NCBI GenBank assembly: GCA_947166165.1 | Contig: CAMVDK010000056.1 | Coordinates: 1-13,860, forward strand | Reading direction: 5' to 3' | Length of the DNA: 13,860 nt | Source of the DNA: an uncultured Porphyromonadaceae bacterium | GTDB taxonomy: Bacteria > Bacteroidota > Bacteroidia > Bacteroidales > Muribaculaceae | Notes under the pieces: generated by a model | What the model saw: only the letters and a program-made list of their open reading frames with translations | Told to the model about the DNA's origin: nothing | Databases searched by the model: none | Made by a program: the position numbers and the translations under genes | Part shown: positions 7,205 to 13,622 of the stretch, one piece after another | How positions within the stretch are numbered: the stretch's first letter is position 1 | Layout: every line of letters begins with the position of its first letter

Positions 7205-7946
7205 TGCCACCTCCTATCGCGCCCGTGCGTTTCCAATAGAGAATGATGAAGAATCCGGCAATCATGCCGCCCAGGTGGGCAAAATGCGCCACGCCGCTCA
7301 TCACGCCATGCAGACCGAAGAACAGCTCCACGGCACCGTAGCCAATCACCATCCACTTCGCCTTGATGGGGAAGGGGAACGGAATGATGTACATCTTCAT
7401 GTTGGGGAAAATCATGCCGAAAGCCAGCAGGATGCCGAACACCGCGCCCGACGCGCCAATGGTCACCATCGAGTTCTGGTACTGCTCCACCAGTCCGGGC
7501 ACCACATTGCCCGCGTTGAGCGCCTCGACCACCTGCGCCGGCGTCATTTGGTTCAACTGTGCCAGCGTCTGCACCATCGAGTCGTGCCACGTGAGTTGCC
7601 ATGTGACCTCCTGGATGAGCGCCGCCCCCAGGCCGCAGCTCACATAATAAAAGATGTAGCGCTTGGCGCCCAGCACACGCTCGAGCGTGGTGCCGAACAT
7701 CCAAAGCGAGAACATATTGAAGAACACGTGGGCGAAGCTCGACGGGTCGTGCATGAACATATAGGTGAACACTTGCACCGGGTTGAACAGCCCGGCCTGC
7801 CAAAAGTGCAGACCCAGATACTGCACCAGGTCGAGCCGGCCGGTGCGCTGAAGCACCACCGTGGCCAGCCACATGAGCAGGTTGATGATGAGCAGATGCC
7901 GCGTCACCGGAGGGATAGAGTCAATGAAAGAGCCTCTGTTATTCAT
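7191..7946 (-). CDS. Rhomboid family intramembrane serine protease A
   Basis: A 251-residue rhomboid, the first gene of the operon. The catalytic dyad is Ser166 in TIGASGAVFG and His224 in HFAHLGG; the L1-loop/helix-2 region reads FTYMFMHDPSSFAHVFFNMFSLWMFG (given here as two parts around residue 73), with the conserved HxxxN helix (His73, Asn77). About six hydrophobic segments cover 17-240. Between the second and later helices there is an unusually long soluble stretch (about 112-160, rich in Gln and Thr) before the serine helix. Unlike rhomboid B it has no C-terminal cytoplasmic domain and ends in IGGGNGYY. It is transcribed from a promoter in the shared region with the HU gene and overlaps rhomboid B by 14 bases, so the two proteases are made together. 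Substrates are not predictable from sequence. Confidence 0.93.
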   Translation of the reverse strand: MNNRGSFIDSIPPVTRHLLIINLLMWLATVVLQRTGRLDLVQYLGLHFWQAGLFNPVQVFTYMFMHDPSSFAHVFFNMFSLWMFGTTLERVLGAKRYIFYYVSCGLGAALIQEVTWQLTWHDSMVQTLAQLNQMTPAQVVEALNAGNVVPGLVEQYQNSMVTIGASGAVFGILLAFGMIFPNMKMYIIPFPFPIKAKWMVIGYGAVELFFGLHGVMSGVAHFAHLGGMIAGFFIILYWKRTGAIGGGNGYY

Positions 7947-7995
7947 AAAAATTCAATATAATCGGCGGTTAATTTCTGATTTTCGTTTCGGGGCA

Positions 7996-8003
7996 CAAAA
8001 GTA
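7996..8003 (-). promoter_or_regulatory. Probable -7 element of the rhomboid/EEP operon
   Basis: On the minus strand this reads TACTTTTG, a match to TAnnTTTG, 50 bases before the rhomboid A ATG. The nearest TTTTG upstream is 24 bases away, longer than usual. A second match, TATCTTTG, lies at 8046-8039, so there may be two start points. The repeat ACGCAAAA occurs at 8003-8010 and 8025-8032. Confidence 0.5.
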
Positions 8004-8083
8004 CGCAAAAAGTCGCTAAACGTCACGCAAAAGGCCATCAAAGATAGTTTTTTTAGAGAAAAACGCATTTTTTTGGGAAATAT

Positions 8084-8115
8084 TTTTGGAATCACGCGAC
8101 TTTTGCTTATATTTG
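8084..8115 (+). promoter_or_regulatory. HU gene promoter (Bacteroidetes type)
   Basis: TTTTTG ending at 8088, a 19-base spacer and TATATTTG at 8108-8115 match both halves of the consensus. The predicted transcript starts near 8122, giving a leader of about 45 AT-rich bases before the ATG at 8167. Confidence 0.82.
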
Positions 8116-8166
8116 CCCCCACGAAACAAATCTCTCAATTAATCAATAACTTAAAACCAACGAATT

Positions 8167-8436
8167 ATGAATAAGACAGACTTAGTGAATGCCATCGCCG
8201 TTGAGGCCAAGTTGACGAAAGCTCAAGCAAAAGACGCGCTCGAAGCCACACTGAAAGCCATTGGCGAGAATCTCAAGAACGGTGAGAAGGTTACGCTGAT
8301 TGGTTTCGGCACGTTCTCGGTGAAAGAGAACCCCGCCCACACGGGCCGCAACCCCCGCACCAAGGAGGCCATCGAAATCCCCGCCAAGAAGGTGATCAAG
8401 TTCAAGGCCGGCGCCGAGCTGAACAGCAAACTGTGA
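8167..8436 (+). CDS. HU-family DNA-binding protein
   Basis: An 89-residue nucleoid protein of the HU/IHF family that binds and bends DNA as a dimer. It has the normal length: N-terminal helices MNKTDLVNAIAVEAKLTKAQ, the GFGTFSVKEN strand turn (about 46-55), the arm region with the signature GRNPRTKEAIEIPA (about 60-73, Pro63 being the residue that inserts between base pairs) and the C-terminal FKAGAELNSKL. It is a single-gene unit with a strong consensus promoter and a probable terminator at 8527-8554. The AT-rich leader and compact gene are typical of a highly expressed housekeeping gene. HU rather than IHF is favoured by the start MNKTDLVNAIA and the lack of extensions, but I give no symbol because Bacteroidetes genomes usually have several paralogues. 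Confidence 0.97.
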   Translation: MNKTDLVNAIAVEAKLTKAQAKDALEATLKAIGENLKNGEKVTLIGFGTFSVKENPAHTGRNPRTKEAIEIPAKKVIKFKAGAELNSKL

Positions 8437-8526
8437 TTCGCAACGCATTCACGTGAGCGCGCAAGGCCGAGCGTAGGCACGCACCGCCAGCGTTCACCAC
8501 ACATCGGGAGGACTCTTCACCCAGCC

Positions 8527-8554
8527 AGATGGGGGATGGCCCTCCCACCTTTTT
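8527..8554 (+). terminator. Probable terminator of the HU gene
   Basis: AGATGGGGG (8527-8535) pairs with CCTCCCACCT (to 8550) with one mismatch and one G-T pair around a short loop, followed by TTTTT (8550-8554). It is about 90 bases after the stop. An alternative pairing of GGGAGG (8506-8511) with CCTCCC (8541-8546) would enclose it. Confidence 0.52.
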
Positions 8555-8622
8555 GGATAGCCCAAAAACCGCGTTTCACGTTTTTTCACTTGCCATTGTG
8601 CGGCCATGTGAAATATTGTGTG

Positions 8623-8630
8623 TAAATTTG
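8623..8630 (+). promoter_or_regulatory. Probable -7 element of the LRR-dockerin gene
   Basis: TAAATTTG matches the Bacteroidetes -7 consensus. No TTTG lies at 19-21 bases upstream; the nearest TTG is 24 bases away. The inverted repeat TTTCAC (8574-8579) / GTGAAA (8608-8613) overlaps the upstream region and might be an operator. Confidence 0.5.
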
Positions 8631-8784
8631 TCGGTTGCATGACGCGCGCGGCACGCTCTGCCCTGCCCCGACACCCCCTGGAGCCGGCCCGACGGGCACC
8701 GCCGCGACAGCGAACCGCAACCAGAGCGACTCGACATCCTAACAAACCAAACAATAAATTATTTCATTAAAAATTCCAACCACT
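8631..8784 (+). other. Long 5' leader of the LRR-dockerin gene
   Basis: If transcription starts just after 8630 the message has a leader of about 148 bases. Its first two thirds (8639-8738) are very GC-rich and could fold strongly, and the last 45 bases (8739-8784) are AT-rich and unstructured, as usual before Bacteroidetes start codons. I see no open frame worth calling and recognise no riboswitch. The antisense 86-codon frame here is a chance frame. Confidence 0.35.
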
Positions 8785-11700
8785 ATGAACAAGAAATCTA
8801 CTCATTCATGGTTGCGCCATTTGGTGCTTGGAGCCGCAGGCTTGATGGCTCTAGGCGCATGGGGCGCAAGCATCACGGTGGACGGCATCAACTACACCAC
8901 AAGTGTGGACCGCGTCACCAAAGAGAATGTGGCCACGGTGGCTCGCTACACCATCAACAAGACCGACCACGACACCATCTACTACGAGGGCGACATTGTG
9001 ATTCCCGAGTTCGTCAGCTACGGGGGCGTGGACTACAAGGTGACGGCAACCGCCGCCAACGCCTTCCTCGACTGCCGCGACCTGACGTCGCTGGTTCTGC
9101 CCGAAACGTGCGTGACCATCGGCCGCTCGAGTTTCAAGAACTGCATCTCGCTGACGGTGAGCCCCATCCCCAACACGGCCAGCACCATCGGCACGGGAGC
9201 CCTGGCTGGCTGCACTGGCTTGGAGGAGTTCACGGTGCCTGCCGCCTGGAACGGCCCCATGGTGGGTGACGACCTGGCCGGCATGAGCAACCTGAAGCGC
9301 CTCATCTTCCCCGAGAGCCCCAACACGTTCATCATGAACTTCGACGCCTACGGCAAGGCAGCCGCCGACCGCGTGGCCGACAAGAGCATCGAGGAAATCA
9401 CCATCCTGCGCAACGTGGCCGCCCGCGAAACCGACGCCAACAACCTGCAGCCCTTCCACAACCTGACGGCGCTGCGCACCCTGACGCTGGGCGGACAGTT
9501 CACCACCATCACCGCCACGATGTTTCAGGGCTGCACATCGCTGCAGCAGGTCAACTTCATGGAGGGCAATCTGGTGAACGCCATCGGCAACAACGCCTTC
9601 AAGGCTTGCGCTTCGCTGCTGAGCTTCACCTTCCCCGACGCAGTGACCACTGTCGAGGCCAACGTGTTCAATGGCTGCTCGGCCATGACAAGCGTGAACT
9701 TCGGCAATGCCACCACGAGCATCGGCGACGGTGCCTTCCAGGGCTGCTCGGCGCTGACGGCTGTTGAATTCCCCGCCACGCTGACCAGCATCGGCGCCCA
9801 GGCCTTCCAGAGCACCGGCTTGACCGGCGAGCTGACGTTCAACGACGGTCTGCAGAGCATCGGCTCGCAGGCATTCGCCAGCGCCAAGGTCACCAGCATC
9901 GCCATTCCCGCCACGGTGACCACCATCGGCAACGCCGCCTTTGCACCCATCACCACGCTGGCCGCCATCACCGTGGCCGACGGCAACGAGAGCTTCAAGG
10001 TGGAGAACGGCCTGCTCACCAACCTGGCTGGCACCCGCCTGCTGGTCACCGCCCACAAGGGCGACATCGGCACCACGCTCGACAACGCCAACATTCAGAC
10101 CGTCGACAACTACGGCCTGGCCTACTCGCCGTTCACCACCATCAACCTGCCCGCCCTGACAAGCGTGGGCAACTACGGCTTTGCCAACAGCAAGGTGGTC
10201 AACTTCGAGCTCAAAGCCAACGTGAACGTGGGCTACAACCTGTTCAACAAGGCAGCCATCGAGAGCCTGGCGTTTGAGGATGGCCGCAACGAGATTCCCC
10301 AGGCCGTGGCCAACGGCTGCACCAAGCTGGCCGACCTCACGCTGCCTGCCACCGCCACCAACATCATGATGAACGCCTTCAACGGCTGCACGGCGCTGAA
10401 GAACATGGAGATTCCGAGCAACGTGAACTACATGGAGCCGGGCTCGGTGCCCGCCACAATCGAGAGCCTGCGCGTGCTCAACGTCAACACCCCCGTGCTG
10501 GCCGCTGGCGTGTTCAACCCCGGCCAGAACAATGTGGAGTGCAAGGTGGCCGCCACCGCAGTCGACGCCTATCGCGCCGCCAGCCAGTGGAACTACCTGA
10601 ACATTGTGGGCGACCCCACCATCAGCGGCACCAGCGCAGCCTTCGGCTGCCCCAGCGGCCTCTACTTCGCCACCAAGGACGGCAAGCTGATGTACAAGGA
10701 TGAGAATGGCGACATCATCGACACCGAGTTCAGCACCGGTGCCCACGCCTTCAACCTCGACAGCTACAAGAACCGCATCTATGTGGGTGTGGCCGGACAG
10801 AACTTCCGCTATCAGGATGCCAACGCCCAGGCCAACGGCGGCGACGGCGAGGTGTTCTACGTGAACAACACCGACGGCATCTTCTACCGCGTGACCGTAC
10901 TCAACAACGTGGGCTACAAGGCCTTCGAGGATCCGTTCTCGCTGTCGATTGGCGCCGACGAGGGCAAAATCTACATCGCCGACCGCAACGTGGGTGTGCA
11001 CGAGATGAGCGCCGACACCGTGGGTCTCTACGGTTCGCAGCCCTTCCTGGTGCAGAACAACTGGCTGAGCTACTATCCCAACGGCACCGCCGGCTGGATG
11101 TACGGCGGCATTGGTTGCGGCTTCTACAAGATTGGCGACACCTACTGGATGGGTAAGAAATTCAACGGCTTCGGCATCTTCCGCTTCCGCAAGAGCGACT
11201 TCACCCCCGACGTGGCTTCGACCGGCGGCACCGACCCGTTCAAGGCTATCCTGCCCTACGTGCAGATGACCCAGTTCTATGTGGACCAGGCCAACGGCTA
11301 CATCTACTTCTTCCTGCAGAAGAGCACCGCTGCCGGCCGCAACGACGTGCCGGGCGTGTACCGCCTGCCGATGAGCGCCGTGGCTGCCAACGACGCCATG
11401 GACATGGACACCGACATGAGCACCGCCGTGCTGCTCGACGACAGCCCCGTGCTCAAGGAGGGTGACGGCGACGAAATCACCGGCGTGACCCAGTTCTACA
11501 GCGACGGCGAGCACGTGTATTGGAGCTACATCGCCAGCCCGAGCGACGACAAGTCGATTCCCAACAGCGTGGCCGTCGACGCCGCCAACCCGCTGCACCA
11601 CAGCGGCATCAAGTGCGTCACCGCCAAGCCCGCCGACGCCGCCGAAGTGTCGCCCGTGCAGTTCGCCGTCGAGGGTGTCGAGGCCTACGGACTCGTGGGC

Positions 11701-11916
11701 AGCACCTATGTGCCCGAGCAGCCCGAACCCGTCTATCCACGTGGCGACGTGGATGGCAATGGCAAGGTTGACATCGAAGACATCAACGCCATCATCAACA
11801 TCATGCTCGGCAAGATTGACGCCAGCGTCTATGGCACCCGCGCCAACGTCAATGGCGAAGGCCAAGTCGACGTGAGCGACATGAACGAGGTCATCAACAT
11901 CATGCTCGCCCAGTAA
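8785..11916 (+). CDS. Secreted BspA-type leucine-rich repeat protein with C-terminal dockerin
   Basis: A 1043-residue exported protein. A Sec signal peptide (1-28: basic start, hydrophobic LVLGAAGLMALGAWGA) is followed by SITVDGINY, the usual opening of Bacteroidales BspA proteins. Residues about 85-612 are many LRR_5 (BspA/TpLRR) repeats of about 23 residues, with signatures such as SIGDGAFQGCSALTAVEFP and SIGAQAF. The repeats end in the cap TAVDAYRAASQWNYLNIVG (about 590-610). Residues about 615-970 form a beta-rich domain with Gly, Tyr and Trp motifs (GLYFATKDGKLMYKDENGD, NRIYVGVAG, GKIYIADRN, NGYIYFFLQK) that looks like a beta-propeller. Residues 984-1043 are a type I dockerin: calcium loop DVDGNGKVDIED (988-999) and a degenerate second loop NVNGEGQVDVSD (1021-1032), each followed by an INIML helix. 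BspA relatives bind host proteins and other bacteria; that role here is inferred. No C-terminal type IX secretion signal is seen. Confidence 0.93.
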   Translation: MNKKSTHSWLRHLVLGAAGLMALGAWGASITVDGINYTTSVDRVTKENVATVARYTINKTDHDTIYYEGDIVIPEFVSYGGVDYKVTATAANAFLDCRDLTSLVLPETCVTIGRSSFKNCISLTVSPIPNTASTIGTGALAGCTGLEEFTVPAAWNGPMVGDDLAGMSNLKRLIFPESPNTFIMNFDAYGKAAADRVADKSIEEITILRNVAARETDANNLQPFHNLTALRTLTLGGQFTTITATMFQGCTSLQQVNFMEGNLVNAIGNNAFKACASLLSFTFPDAVTTVEANVFNGCSAMTSVNFGNATTSIGDGAFQGCSALTAVEFPATLTSIGAQAFQSTGLTGELTFNDGLQSIGSQAFASAKVTSIAIPATVTTIGNAAFAPITTLAAITVADGNESFKVENGLLTNLAGTRLLVTAHKGDIGTTLDNANIQTVDNYGLAYSPFTTINLPALTSVGNYGFANSKVVNFELKANVNVGYNLFNKAAIESLAFEDGRNEIPQAVANGCTKLADLTLPATATNIMMNAFNGCTALKNMEIPSNVNYMEPGSVPATIESLRVLNVNTPVLAAGVFNPGQNNVECKVAATAVDAYRAASQWNYLNIVGDPTISGTSAAFGCPSGLYFATKDGKLMYKDENGDIIDTEFSTGAHAFNLDSYKNRIYVGVAGQNFRYQDANAQANGGDGEVFYVNNTDGIFYRVTVLNNVGYKAFEDPFSLSIGADEGKIYIADRNVGVHEMSADTVGLYGSQPFLVQNNWLSYYPNGTAGWMYGGIGCGFYKIGDTYWMGKKFNGFGIFRFRKSDFTPDVASTGGTDPFKAILPYVQMTQFYVDQANGYIYFFLQKSTAAGRNDVPGVYRLPMSAVAANDAMDMDTDMSTAVLLDDSPVLKEGDGDEITGVTQFYSDGEHVYWSYIASPSDDKSIPNSVAVDAANPLHHSGIKCVTAKPADAAEVSPVQFAVEGVEAYGLVGSTYVPEQPEPVYPRGDVDGNGKVDIEDINAIINIMLGKIDASVYGTRANVNGEGQVDVSDMNEVINIMLAQ

Positions 11917-11977
11917 TCATGCCCGCCGCCTGACCCGGGCGCAACCACGCGCCCCACTTCAGGCAGCAACCATCATC

Positions 11978-12016
11978 ATCGGCCGTGGCCACCGTAGCCA
12001 CGGCCGATTTTTCTTT
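11978..12016 (+). terminator. Strong Rho-independent terminator of the LRR-dockerin gene
   Basis: A perfect 12-base-pair stem, ATCGGCCGTGGC (11978-11989) with GCCACGGCCGAT (11997-12008), around a 7-base loop is followed by TTTTTCTTT. It is 61 bases after the stop codon. No T-run follows on the other strand, so it works in one direction only. Confidence 0.9.
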
Positions 12017-12067
12017 CACGACGCCAATAGCCAGTCGGCACGCCAAGCCCATGCGCAGCTCACGCAC

Positions 12068-12107
12068 AAAAAAGGCTGGCAACCAGACCATAAAGTCCAA
12101 TTGCCAG
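12068..12107 (-). terminator. Rho-independent terminator of the tRNA-Leu gene
   Basis: On the minus strand CTGGCAA / TTGCCAG (12107-12101 with 12082-12076) closes a stem with an inner GAC/GTC pair, then CC and six Ts (12073-12068). It begins about 10 bases after the end of the tRNA, so the tRNA is a single-gene unit. Confidence 0.82.
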
Positions 12108-12117
12108 TCCACCACCG

Positions 12118-12201
12118 TGCCCAGAGTGGGACTCGAACCCACACGGCCGCAATGGCCAAGGGATTTTAAGTCCCTCGTGTCTACCATTCCACCATCAGGG
12201 C
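12118..12201 (-). tRNA. tRNA-Leu(UAA)
   Basis: An 84-base class II tRNA. The acceptor stem pairs GCCCTGA (5') with TCTGGGC (3'), discriminator A at 12118. The anticodon stem GGGA/TCCC holds the loop CTTAAAA, so the anticodon is UAA (plus-strand bases 12166-12168), reading UUA and possibly UUG. The long variable arm TTGGCCATTGCGGCC marks tRNA-Leu, and the T arm GTGGG-TTCGAGT-CCCAC is complete. CCA is not encoded (ACGG follows). The acceptor stem has a U-U mismatch at 5-68. The D loop carries GGTAGA as expected. Confidence 0.95.
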
Positions 12202-12215
12202 GGCGTTTGCGGCTG

Positions 12216-12245
12216 CAAAGGTACAAATTTATTGATAACTGGCAA
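12216..12245 (-). promoter_or_regulatory. tRNA-Leu promoter (Bacteroidetes type)
   Basis: On the minus strand TTG (12245-12243), a 19-base spacer and TACCTTTG (12223-12216) match the consensus. Transcription would start near 12209, about 8 bases before the mature tRNA end. Confidence 0.8.
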
Positions 12246-12280
12246 TGGATGCAGGCCATTTTTTTCAAAATTATGGCGCT

Positions 12281-12321
12281 GCGCTGCACGGAGAAGATGA
12301 CAGGGCCGTGCGTCGCTTTTT
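12281..12321 (+). terminator. Terminator-like hairpin in the leader of the Rieske-like lipoprotein gene
   Basis: GCGCTGCACGG (12281-12291) pairs with CCGTGCGTCGC (12306-12316) over 11 positions with one mismatch and one G-T pair, around a 14-base loop, directly followed by TTTTT (12317-12321). An alternative smaller hairpin, GCGTC/GACGC (12310-12326), and an outer pairing, ATGGCG (12273-12278) with CGCCAT (12324-12329), overlap it. It points along the plus strand, 48 bases before the lipoprotein ATG, where no upstream plus-strand gene needs it; an attenuator or the end of a small RNA are possible. No clear TAnnTTTG promoter is seen between 12246 and 12368. Confidence 0.5.
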
Positions 12322-12368
12322 GACGCCATGGCAAAATAATTGCCCGCCGTCGCTCGTTATTATTGACA

Positions 12369-12872
12369 ATGAAACGCATACTTTGCATCGCACTGCTGGC
12401 CGCACTGCTGCTGGCCAGCTGCAACAACGTGAACAACAAGGAGGTGCCGCAGGCTATGGTGCGCATCGACCTGGGCACCTTCGCGCTGTGGAACGTGTAT
12501 GGCGTGTCGGGAGCGGGCGACTACCGCATCTTCGACCGCGCCAAGCGGATACCCTCCAATTTCCCCTACAACGCCAACACCTACACCGGCTATGGCGGCG
12601 TGCTGCTGATGATGGGCTTCGACGCCTCGACCAACACCTATGGCCCGGTGGCCTACGACGCCGCATGCCCGGTGGAGAACCGGCCCGAGGTGAGCGTGGG
12701 TGTCGACGCGTCGAATTTCGAGGCCGTGTGCCCCACCTGCGGCTCGCGCTACAACGTGTTCAACGGCGCCGGCGGACCGATGAGCGGCGAGGCTTACACG
12801 CTCAGGTACGGACTTCGCATCCTCAAGGTGCGGTCGACCGACAGTGGGGGATATGTGATTTCGTCGCTTTGA
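12369..12872 (+). CDS. Lipoprotein with a Rieske-like domain lacking the usual histidine ligands
   Basis: A 167-residue predicted lipoprotein: signal peptide MKRILCIALLAALLLAS with lipobox LLAS-Cys18, so anchored in a membrane after lipid attachment. The rest resembles the Rieske [2Fe-2S] fold: AACPVE (Cys100) and VCPTCGSRYNVFNGAGGP (Cys121, Cys124), then GEAYTLRYGLRILKV. True Rieske proteins use CxH and CxxH with HGSxY; here the first His is Val102 and the second is Cys124, while GSRY and the following loop are kept. The site has three cysteines (100, 121, 124) and no ligand histidine, so it may hold another metal site or none; this is inferred. The ATG at 12369 is preferred to the TTG two codons before. 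The next gene, a glycosyltransferase, starts 12 bases after the stop, suggesting an operon, though a shared role is not obvious. Confidence 0.75.
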   Translation: MKRILCIALLAALLLASCNNVNNKEVPQAMVRIDLGTFALWNVYGVSGAGDYRIFDRAKRIPSNFPYNANTYTGYGGVLLMMGFDASTNTYGPVAYDAACPVENRPEVSVGVDASNFEAVCPTCGSRYNVFNGAGGPMSGEAYTLRYGLRILKVRSTDSGGYVISSL

Positions 12873-12884
12873 ATTCTTTTGACT

Positions 12885-13622
12885 ATGGAACCGCTTTTTT
12901 CGGTCGTCACCGTCGCTTGGAACGCCGCTGGCGTCATCGCTCCCACTCTCGCAAGTGTGCGCGAGCAGACGTGGCCCGATTTTGAGTACCTCGTCATCGA
13001 CGGCGCTTCGACCGACGGCACTCTCGACCTTGTGCGCCAGGCCGACATCCACGGCACGCGCATCTTCAGCGAACCCGACAAGGGCATCTACGACGCCATG
13101 AACAAGTCCATCGACCGTGCCTTGGGGCAATACCTCATCTTTCTGAATGCCGGCGACGCTTTTGCCGCCCCCGACACACTCGCCCGCCTGGCCGCCCTGG
13201 CGGCCGACCGTCCGGGGGTGATTTACGGCCAGACGCAGCTCGTCGATGCCAGCCGGCGTGTGGTGGGAATGCGCCACCTCACCGCCCCCAAGCGGCTCAC
13301 TGCGCAGAGCTTCAAGCAGGGCATGCTCGTGTGCCACCAGGCTTTTGTGGCTCGCCGCGACCTGGCGCCGCACTACGACCTGCAGTACCGCTTCAGCGCC
13401 GACTACGACTGGTGCATCCGTGTGCTGCAACGCTCCGAGCGCAATGCCTACGCGGGTCCGCAGCCCATCATCAGTTTCTTGACCGACGGCCTCACCACGC
13501 AGCACCACCGGGCGTCGCTCAAGGAGCGCTACCGCATCATGTGCCACTATTACGGCACGCTGCCCACCATGGTGCGCCACATCGGCTTCGCCGCCCGCCA
13601 CCTGCTGCGCAAGTTGAAGTGA
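12885..13622 (+). CDS. Glycosyltransferase family 2 (GT-A fold)
   Basis: A 245-residue sugar transferase with an inverting GT-A fold, acting at the cytoplasmic side of the membrane in surface glycan or capsule building. Motifs in order are FSVVTVAWNAAG (5-16), YLVIDGASTDGT (35-46), SEPDKGIYDAMNKSI (62-76), the metal-binding FLNAGD (86-91, in place of a strict DxD) and the acceptor-side SADYDW (171-176) with CHQAFVARRDL (150-160). The set is typical of GT2 proteins related to WcaA/EpsE in capsule clusters. No membrane helix is present; the basic C terminus (RHIGFAARHLLRKLK) may bind the membrane. It starts 12 bases after the lipoprotein stop and is likely cotranscribed. A TTG two codons before the ATG is the only other start. 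Donor and acceptor sugars cannot be told. Confidence 0.93.
   Translation: MEPLFSVVTVAWNAAGVIAPTLASVREQTWPDFEYLVIDGASTDGTLDLVRQADIHGTRIFSEPDKGIYDAMNKSIDRALGQYLIFLNAGDAFAAPDTLARLAALAADRPGVIYGQTQLVDASRRVVGMRHLTAPKRLTAQSFKQGMLVCHQAFVARRDLAPHYDLQYRFSADYDWCIRVLQRSERNAYAGPQPIISFLTDGLTTQHHRASLKERYRIMCHYYGTLPTMVRHIGFAARHLLRKLK

Noticed and set aside
8494..8754. 86-codon minus-strand frame between HU and the LRR gene
   Set aside because: Arg- and Gly-rich, no motif, overlaps the predicted terminator, promoter and leader on the plus strand.
8851..11865. 1004-codon open frame on the minus strand opposite the LRR-dockerin gene
   Set aside because: It is the mirror of a GC-rich gene with G/C-biased third positions, which removes stop codons on the opposite strand. 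Its translation is low-complexity (Val, Gly, His, Ala, Asp) with no motif, and it has no promoter or leader.
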